Part shown: positions 59,305 through 64,000 of the stretch, in pieces | How the letters are laid out: every line of letters begins with the position of its first letter | How positions within the stretch are numbered: position 1 is the first letter of the stretch | Origin: Buddleja alternifolia | Taxonomy: Eukaryota > Streptophyta > Magnoliopsida > Lamiales > Scrophulariaceae | Direction of reading: 5' to 3' | NCBI GenBank assembly: GCA_019426215.1 | Contig: CM033405.1 | Coordinates: forward strand, 5,495,001-5,559,000 | DNA length: 64,000 nt | Position numbers and translations under genes: made by a program | The notes under the pieces: model-generated | What the model saw: only the letters and a program-made list of their open reading frames with translations | Told to the model about the DNA's origin: nothing | Databases searched by the model: none

Positions 59305-59887
59305 CCTATTCGAATAATTACGCGATTAATTTCTAGAAAGCGCAAATCTGTCTCGTCTTTTATGAATGCAACAATTAAGTTTGTAGATCAAGCTAAAATT
59401 TGGCAGGAAATTAAAAAGTAATGCCGCGTAGTTCCAGATCTGGAAATGAATTATTGATCCAGCGCACGTTAGAAAAAAAAGGATAAGGAATACAAATTAC
59501 CACATCAGCGAGTGCCCCGTCAGGACCAGGAGAAATATCGTCGGCGCTAGGTCCGGGAGCTTCGGCTGGTGGAGCCGGTGGACTGAGCAGCTCAGGAGCC
59601 GGCGCAGGTGCATTGGGCTTCTTGCTCTTCTGCTTGCCGGTCGGCGGAGATGAAGCCGGAGCAGGAGCTGGCGGAGTCGCGACCTCCGGAGCTGGAGACG
59701 ACGGCGATTGGACTGGCGAGGCTGTCGGCGGTGCTGAAGCCGGAGGAGATGAGACTGGAGCTGAAACTGGATGACGAGAAGCGGCGGGTGGAGTGGAAAC
59801 TGTGGCGGCGGCGGCCGGAGATTGGCCGCCGACGCTAGCGACTACAATGCAGATGAATGCGAGTAGAAATCCAATTCTGCGATCCAC
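46415..59887 (-). CDS. Lysine-rich arabinogalactan protein, two exons around a 13-kb intron
   Basis: Classical AGPs are secreted, heavily O-glycosylated, GPI-anchored cell-surface proteoglycans. Exon 1 (59887-59501) gives a signal peptide (GFLLAFICIVVASVGG), a long Ala/Pro/Ser region, a short Lys-rich patch GKQKSKKPNAPAPAPELL and the SPPAPP..APGPSADD block, as in the AGP17/18/19 group. Exon 2 (46487-46415) reads SGAEKLMSLGSLAIGGAVF and ends GWLLF-stop, a GPI-anchor signal. The donor is GTAATT (59500). The acceptor GTGCAG has a TTACTAAT branch-site match about 25 bases upstream. Two problems: the first codon is GTG where relatives have ATG (no in-frame ATG upstream), and exon 1 ends two bases short of the phase exon 2 needs (an AG seems lost). 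A TATA-like TTATAATA lies near 59968. Either a recently disabled gene, or non-AUG start with an unrecognised junction. Confidence 0.68.
46616..46762. repeat. Direct repeat R, left copy
   Basis: Matches 48711-48856 at about 85% by eye, including an exact GCTATCATGCGCAGTGTGCA core. The two copies bracket Harbinger remnant A. Confidence 0.75.
46763..48697 (+). mobile_element. Harbinger element A: truncated, ORF1 half only
   Basis: The right end is intact (GGAGCTGCTC at 48697 followed by TAA). The left terminal repeat and any transposase are missing. It holds an AT microsatellite (46904-46930), repeats of the 'gaaaatgactattc' leader type, and a broken ORF1. It is an inverted relative of the left half of element B. 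Confidence 0.75.
47184..48225 (+). pseudogene. Harbinger ORF1 (Myb/SANT-like) of element A, broken
   Basis: The DNA-binding partner of PIF/Harbinger transposase. Exon 1 (47184-47465) starts MSSRSSNYRFEEDYLLCQ and has a TGA where Trp stands in copy B (NRL*NRI). Intron 47466-47543. Exon 2 (47544-48225) begins LQ* (TGA for CGA), then reads FKFDHVWNML through an acidic region, YERPIGVNKAKLKKK, and a Gln/Lys-rich coiled-coil to DLPPY. The C-terminal part looks like the NAM-associated domain found in these plant proteins. Two stops make it inactive. Confidence 0.8.
48711..48856. repeat. Direct repeat R, right copy
   Basis: Second copy of the 46616-46762 sequence, starting about 10 bp after the TAA flanking element A. 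Confidence 0.75.
48860..49018. mobile_element. Small MITE between elements A and B
   Basis: The left AAAATTCTATACTAGACCAA with AATGGTCCTAGTGTCTATCT is inverted at the right as AGATAGACAC...GACCATTAGAC...ATAGAATTAC. It folds into a hairpin with a GTGTG-rich centre. Confidence 0.6.
49464..50508 (-). pseudogene. Harbinger ORF1 of element B, broken
   Basis: Exon 1 (50508-50223) reads MSSRSSNYRFEEDYLLCQIY and on to LRSLDS, where two missing bases shift the frame. Exon 2 (50144-49464) has an early TGA (KT*FKFGHVW) and a TAA near the end (DYGQ*FPSFGG). In between, the coiled-coil region is open. It is an inverted homologue of the ORF1 in element A. Confidence 0.8.
50770..50822. repeat. Long (AT)n microsatellite
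   Basis: About 26 AT units lie in the shared promoter region of element B, likely unstable in length. Confidence 0.9.
51039..52399 (+). pseudogene. PIF/Harbinger transposase of element B, one stop and one frameshift
   Basis: A DDE nuclease that would cut and paste the element. It starts MNFDIGGSS, reads 300 codons to TAA at 51939 (CAA in the C/D copies), then continues in frame from YNMRYYLTDGIYPKW. The frame shifts in an A10 run (about 52137-52146), after which it reads VLHDIMIVCIILHNMIIEDE to the end at 52399. Conserved acidic blocks are all present: LDCMHWKWKNC (D221), GTNNDINVL (D272) and KDVERAFGVLQSRF (E346). One substitution and one indel separate it from a full frame. Confidence 0.87.
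52884..52994. repeat. Left terminal repeat of C/D with four stacked hairpins
   Basis: Four adjacent palindromes: 52888-52902 (CTCTCCAATGGAGAG), 52908-52932 (CCCCTGCGC arm), 52935-52964 (CAGTGCAGCGCTA arm) and 52965-52994 (TAGCTCAGAGCTA arm). The right terminus has the same order inverted, with a few changes. Confidence 0.9.
53319..54404 (-). pseudogene. Harbinger ORF1 of arm C, frameshift in exon 1
   Basis: Exon 1 (54404-54105) begins MSSSRSLNYRDDEDIIICQ and then shifts because of one extra A compared with arm D (TCAAAGC against TCAAGC). Its end also differs from D in the GTCTCTAAA region. Exon 2 (54023-53319) is fully open: LERAKVFYANSDSKKFKNGF, the SERPIGVKKAKLKKK block, a coiled-coil, and DLPPF. 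Intron 54104-54024 has GTAAGT..TTTGCAG borders. Confidence 0.8.
54931..55902 (+). pseudogene. Harbinger transposase of arm C, truncated and broken
   Basis: Starts MNFDIGGSSYDMN. Lesions: a 15-bp deletion at about 55368 between CAACT repeats (LSTAVFR where D has LSTLQKTTAVFR), a TGA for Trp in HWK*KNCP (55606), a one-base loss near 55789, and a TAA shortly after DGIYPKWSTLV. The arm ends before the E block. Confidence 0.82.
55903..55994. other. Centre of the palindrome with filler DNA
   Basis: 92 bp between the arms. Read on minus it carries the transposase C-terminus (LIEHLWEQLV, matching ALIGHLWEQ in element B). A 20-bp unit GATAAATACGTCCTGCGTGK is repeated twice (55948-55967, 55968-55987). 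Its CGCAGGACGTA core also occurs in the transposase (YAGR codons), so it looks like copied filler. Confidence 0.75.
55936..56991 (-). pseudogene. Harbinger transposase of arm D, truncated and broken
   Basis: ATG at 56991 (MNFDIGGSSYDMN). A TGA replaces CGA in TP*FNDEMF (about 56681), and the same TGA for Trp as in arm C stands at HWK*KNCP. D blocks (LDCMHWK, GTNNDINVL) are present. After DGIYPKWSTLVQSIHQL the frame runs into the centre filler and loses the KDVERAFG block. Confidence 0.82.
57561..58640 (+). pseudogene. Harbinger ORF1 of arm D, two stops
   Basis: Exon 1 (57561-57854) is intact: MSSSRNLNYRDDEDIIICQA, DKFWARIATIFNNAK, RSRKSIQSRFKDHI, a SANT/trihelix-like DNA-binding domain. Intron 57855-57935. 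Exon 2 (57936-58640) has TGA for CGA in ASP*ISRKH (58065) and TAA for CAA in MHK*DKKL (58419), with the rest open to DLPPF. Arm C is sound where D is broken, and the reverse. Confidence 0.82.
58979..59089. repeat. Right terminal repeat of C/D
   Basis: Inverted counterpart of 52884-52994 with the same hairpins, ending GGAGAGGCTC before TAA. Confidence 0.88.
59093..59500. other. Start of the AGP intron
   Basis: Non-coding. An AT microsatellite lies at about 59263-59300. The intron donor GTAATT (minus) is at 59500-59495. Confidence 0.6.
59501..59887 (-). other. AGP exon 1: signal peptide and glycomodule region
   Basis: 129 codons from GTG (59887). Pro in Ala-Pro, Ser-Pro and Thr-Pro contexts are typical sites for hydroxylation and arabinogalactan addition. 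GC-rich against an AT-rich background, as expected for Ala/Pro codons. Confidence 0.8.
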
Positions 59888-60142
59888 TGCGCTTGATTTA
59901 GAGAGAGAAAATCTTGAGAGAGATTTTGTGGAGAAGAAGAAATTGAGAGTTGAGAGAGTAATTGTATTATAAGCAAGCACTAATATTTTTGTTTGCCGGA
60001 TGGATATTGGATGATAATTGATAAGGTAAAGGAAAATTATACATAGACCCCCCACTTATTGTGCAATTAGCAAAAATCTCTTTCACCCATTAAATTACTA
60101 TTTATTTTTATTTTTTAGAAAAGATCAAATGCATTAGAAAAA

Positions 60143-60538
60143 AGGGATAATAGCAGACAACCCCTCAGTTATGGGGTGATGTGCACTTTCCCCCACAACT
60201 TATTAAAATGTGCGATTTACCCCCTCACTTATAAAAAATGTGCACTTCACTCCTTCGGGCAGCTCGAGCAGATTCAGAAACTTCACTTATCATAAAAATT
60301 GGACTTTTGCCCTCTGACTTATGTGTTTTTGTAGCACTTTGCCCCCTGACTTATGTGTTTTTGTAACACTTTGCCCTTTGACTTATGTGTTTTGTAGCAC
60401 TTTGCCCCTGCCCGAGCTGTCCGAGGGAGTGAAGTGCACATTGTTTATAAATGAGGGGGTAAATCGAACATTTCAATAAGTTGGGGGGGCAAAGTGCACA
60501 TCACCCCATAACTGAGGGGGGTGTCTGCTATTATCCCT
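60143..60538. mobile_element. MITE (396 bp) upstream of AGP, 7-bp duplication
   Basis: The termini AGGGATAATAGCAGACA and their complement are inverted for about 90 bp (GGGGTGATGTGCACTTTSCC). AGAAAAA flanks both sides (60136-60142, 60539-60545). The centre has a 33-bp unit (TTGCCCYYTGACTTATGTGT) three times (60305-60405). Confidence 0.78.
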
Positions 60539-60545
60539 AGAAAAA

Positions 60546-61170
60546 ATAAAATACTACAAACACGTGCACAAGGGATTGCCTTGCCACGAAGAAGACTTAC
60601 AATGAAACACCAAGGTGGGAAAAGACAAGAATGAAGGCATATAGTTGGCTATGACAATTTGTGCAATGTTATACTCTATTAGGTTTTCTCATGAATCCTT
60701 TTAGTGAACAGTAGGTCAACGACTCTCTAACCAATTGATTATAGGGCGTTAGGTGCAACACCCCTAAAACTTAAAAGTTCGAATTCATGAGACTACAGAG
60801 GATAACTTTAATCGTCATACTCATATTATATTCACTCATCTTTATTACATAGATAACCATCCACTAAAGATAACAAAACAAAGGATTTACAATAGATATC
60901 CTATACAACCAGCGGTTATATATTATGTGCAATCTTCTTTGAATCCACGCTACCAAGCAATTCTCCATATTCGTTTTAGGACTTGACTTTGGAGAGAGTC
61001 TTTGATATGCAAAGAAAGAATTCTATTCTTCACAATATCATTATTCTTAAGATAAGAATTAATCATTATTTCTTGTTAGAAATCTGTTTTTTCAAATTAC
61101 TATTTTTACATTGGTTATAAATAGTATGGACTTTTGTTATTTCAATGTTAATTTTCTTTTTCAAAAGGTT
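60546..61170. other. Intergenic sequence, nothing recognised
   Basis: AT-rich. AGTTCGAATTCATG near 60777 resembles a B-box, but no A-box precedes it. Confidence 0.4.
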
Positions 61171-61640
61171 GGAGTTTGATCTGGGTCGTATCTCGGAGAA
61201 CCTACAATACAACTCAAAACAATCGAGGTTCGGATAGGACCCGACCCGGAGTTACACAGATTATAGACTGCACTCAATAATAGAGCTGCCTACGTACCTC
61301 AAATGAGATCAAGTCTAACGTAGTTCAATTAGTTAATTGTGTCCTAATATAAACCTCGTATTTATAAGTGGGTCTACTCAGAATCTAGCTCGAAGCTCGT
61401 AGCTCAGCTCAGAACTAAAGTGAATTTTGTGAACAGCGATTGCTTGAGTGATTTGGGCACTCGTGAGCGTATTTAATGGTGACACCGTGTACGGATACCT
61501 ATGTGCCATGTGCACTTCCTCAGATCAGAACACGTGGCAAGATTGGACGGTTGCTATGGTTCGGGTCGTGGAGCGGATCGTAGGCGACCCGAAGATCGGG
61601 CGCGGATCCTGTTCCTGATATGGGCCGCACCTCAGTGTTT
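61171..61640 (-). mobile_element. Probable LTR remnant
   Basis: On minus it carries ACTTATAAATACGAGG (TATA-like), and about 70 bp further CTCATTTGAGGTACGTAGGCAGC, the GTACGTAGGCAG motif common near R/U5 of plant LTRs. GC-richer than its surroundings. No partner LTR or internal domain in the window. Confidence 0.45.
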
Positions 61641-62407
61641 TGGGCCCTTTCTTATATTTGGGCATGTGTTTCTTTACTGTGGGTTTTCTGGTTATATTAA
61701 ATTTACATGTCCAATTTTGGGCATATCAGAGTTTAAAATGTTAATTATCCGCAGAATATTCGTTTTATGTTTGCAATTGAAGTCGTAAACAATACCAATT
61801 ATTAATTTGAAATTTTAAATAATAAAAGAAGTACGATTGGTTAATTTTTAATCTAAACGTAAAAAGGTGAGCACAAAAATTATTAACCATAACTCTTGAG
61901 AGGTTTTTTTGCATAAGATTGATGGATTCAAACTTTTTAGATTGAAAAATATTATAATTGATTTTGTGAGTTTTTAGTATAAAAACTTATTTTAAGGTAT
62001 CTTTGAAATTTTCTTGTGGGAAACTAGAAAATAAAAATAAATGCTGGATGATGAAGCCGAAGAGCTTGCATTGAGCGAAAAATAATTCCTTTTTTTGGTT
62101 TTTTTGAAGGAAGCGAAAAACAATTCCTTGAAGATGCGAAAATGCAATTTCTTGGTCACGAGTCATTGAGTAGCTAGAAATATTATTTTCTTTATATAAC
62201 TTCACATTAAGTTTGTTATAACTCATACGATGAAGAGTTATACTATGAATGGAAGCAATAGTACTTTCTGAAAATAATTAGGTTGACTAAGTCTTATAAT
62301 ATATTAATTAAGTAAAATCATGCAATATTTTTTTTTATATATATATATATAACTTCACATTAAGTTTGTTATAAGTTATACTATGAAGAGTTATACTATT
62401 TTTTTTT
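61641..62407. other. AT-rich intergenic sequence
   Basis: A fragment of the 34.3-kb MITE family (ATTGAAAAATATTATAATTG) lies near 61940. The sequence AACTTCACATTAAGTTTGTT occurs at about 62199 and 62350, and an 'aagagttatactatgaatgg' repeat at 62232 and 62759. No gene. Confidence 0.4.
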
Positions 62408-62700
62408 CGGGATTAATGCAAAAAAAACCCCTGTATTAACAAAATAATCTAAAAACCATCTTGTGTTCTTAAAAAATCTGCAAACAATGGATTTTTGAAA
62501 AAAAAAAAGTGCGTATTTTTCATGAAGCATGTCATTAAAGGTGAAAAACATGAAAAAACACGCTTTTTTTTCTCCAAAAATCCACTGTTTGCAGACTTTT
62601 TAAGAACACAGGGTGGTTTTTAGCCTATTTCGTTAACGCGGGATTTTTTTTGCAATTTTACATTAACATAGGTTTTTTTTTTTTTAGCATTAATCCCTTC
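62408..62700. mobile_element. Fold-back MITE (about 290 bp)
   Basis: GGGATTAATGCAAAAAAAAC at the left and its complement-type GCATTAATCCC at the right. Inside, CCAAAAATCCACTGTTTGCA pairs with TGCAAACAATGGATTTTTG. Confidence 0.65.
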
Positions 62701-63309
62701 TTGGTAGCAACAAGGAATATAAAAGAAATTACACTTCTTTCAAATCTAAGAGCAGATGAAGAGTTATACTATGAATGGAAGCAATAGCAGTTTCCGAAAA
62801 TAATTAGGTTGACTAAGTCTTATAATGTACCTAATCACTTTTTTGTTAAAAGTCTAATCACCATTTAATAATCTTCAACTAAATGTTTAGAGAAGATGTG
62901 AACAAAAGGAAAAACTTGAAAGGTAAACGAGCTGTTTTTGGGATGACATTTAGCGTGATTTTTTCTTTCAAAGGCTTTTGAAAAGGGAGTTGATATTGGC
63001 ACTTCAAAAATTACTAATAAAGCTCCATTTTTTAGTATTTTTAGAAAAAAAATTTGAATTGAATAGTTGAGTGTCAATAACACTTTTGGAGTACCAATAT
63101 CATTTACCTTTTGAAAATTGGGTGTGGATTCCTGTTGCAAAACTTATTTCGACTTGTATTTTCTTTCATGTATATAAGATACTTAAAAAGGAAAACTAAA
63201 TGTGACATGTAGTATCAGTTCCAATTATTTGTTTAAAAATGATATTTCATCTCGTAATCCACTTCATTTGTAGACGACATGCGTATAACGAATTTTCAAT
63301 ATGAAATTG

Positions 63310-63466
63310 ATGCAAATTATATACTCTTGTTGTGTATAGATGAAGTAGAAACAACATAAAGTTAATAGAGATTATACACTTTTTTTGTGCACAGATGAAG
63401 TAGAAACAACATAAAGGTAATGCAGATTTATATACTCTTGTTGAGTGCAGGTGAAGTAGAAATATA
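63310..63466. repeat. Three degenerate tandem copies, about 54-57 bp
   Basis: AGATGAAGTAGAAACAACAT (or close) recurs with TTATAYACTCTTGTTG between. Non-coding. Confidence 0.65.
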
Positions 63467-63878
63467 AGATAATACGTTATTTTTAAATAAAAGAATTGGA
63501 AATGGTAGTGTATATACTTTGTGCCCAAGTGTCTTATATATGAGATACAAGATGATTGTAAAAATGAGTTATATAAGCGGGCGGTGTTAATGAGAGATGG
63601 TTCAATCGAGGCACGCAATAACCCAATTTCTTTAAACAAAATATTGCCTCGCTCTCGGTGGTGACTAGAAATGACAATGATGTCCCAAGATACAATGACT
63701 ACGCCTTCGAATTAGTACAACTACAAAATTCAAAATTTATCGAACAAAAGACTGGTTGATCAACTCTCATTTTATGAAAAGATAACTCTTTAACTCTCAA
63801 TTTACAACTAACACATAGCTACGGGAACACTCTCTCTTTCTCTCTTCCAGCGTATGTCACCCACATGCTACTGAGGCC
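63467..63878. other. Sequence upstream of the right-edge ORF
   Basis: Mostly AT-rich. A CTCTCTCTTTCTCTC tract (about 63830-63845) looks like a plant 5' leader for the ORF that follows. Confidence 0.35.
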
Positions 63879-64000
63879 ATGGCCAAGAAAAAGAGAGGAG
63901 TTACCACCAGCAAAGTAACTGATGCCACTCCACCGGTACAACTTGTGTCACCAGGTTCAGTGATTGCGATCCCTATTGTGACTGAGAAGGAGGTATGCGG
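63879..64000 (+). CDS. Start of an unidentified ORF cut by the window edge
   Basis: ATG in good context (GCCATGGCC) after a pyrimidine-rich leader. 40 codons are visible: MAKKKRGVTTSKVTD and then a Pro/Val-rich stretch to KEVC. A short basic start followed by a low-complexity region is reminiscent of plant LINE ORF1 proteins, but no domain is visible. It could be a host gene. Confidence 0.35.
   Translation, partial: MAKKKRGVTTSKVTDATPPVQLVSPGSVIAIPIVTEKEVC

Noticed and set aside
59888..60055. An N-terminal extension of the AGP (57 residues)
   Set aside because: It begins with GTG, crosses the likely TATA region, and would bury the signal peptide inside the protein.
60305..60405. A CRISPR-like array of three 33-bp units
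   Set aside because: Units are directly adjacent without unique spacers and lie inside a MITE in plant nuclear DNA. It is a plain tandem repeat.

Overview
This window is AT-rich nuclear DNA of a flowering plant, probably a eudicot. The evidence is intron-containing genes with GT..AG junctions, a GH3 auxin-conjugating enzyme, an ABCF protein, a lysine-rich arabinogalactan protein (AGP) with a GPI-anchor signal, and plant-type LINE, copia, SINE, PIF/Harbinger and MITE families. Species cannot be named from sequence alone.

Layout. 1-15.6 kb is gene-poor: MITEs, low-complexity DNA, one relic exon of a 2-Cys peroxiredoxin (1284-1358, minus) and an unidentified broken coding fragment (3178-3431, minus). 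15.6-21.8 kb is a nearly full-length two-ORF LINE on the minus strand with a 13-bp target-site duplication (TSD) and one frameshift. 22.5-25.2 kb is a young gag-only copia element with two 603-bp LTRs, a primer site and a CCTCT duplication. 25.2-27.7 kb holds LTR debris. 28.1-31.2 kb is a complete three-exon GH3 gene (601 aa) with a readable promoter. 31.7-37.1 kb is a bed of nested MITEs, a SINE and an unidentified retroposed cDNA. 37.4-40.1 kb is a complete ABCF4-type gene (721 aa) with a 5'UTR intron. 41.1-41.6 kb has two relic exons of a WDR6-like WD40 gene, followed by a SINE and a 5'-truncated LINE (42.4-45.2 kb).

The most notable region is 46.4-59.9 kb. A minus-strand lysine-rich AGP gene has its secreted, Pro-rich exon at 59.9-59.5 kb and its GPI-signal exon at 46.49-46.42 kb. 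The 13-kb intron between them is packed with PIF/Harbinger DNA: a truncated element (A), a nearly complete element with divergent ORF1 and transposase genes (B), and a 6.2-kb giant palindrome (C/D). The palindrome is two head-to-head copies of one ORF1+transposase unit that share a single outer pair of terminal inverted repeats and one TAA duplication. The AGP gene has GTG where an ATG is expected and a two-base phase problem at the splice junction, so it may be dying.

59.9-64.0 kb holds MITEs, an LTR remnant, and the start of an unidentified ORF running off the right edge.

The three host genes (GH3, ABCF4-like, AGP) are independent transcription units with no evident shared pathway. The rest is mostly transposable-element history.
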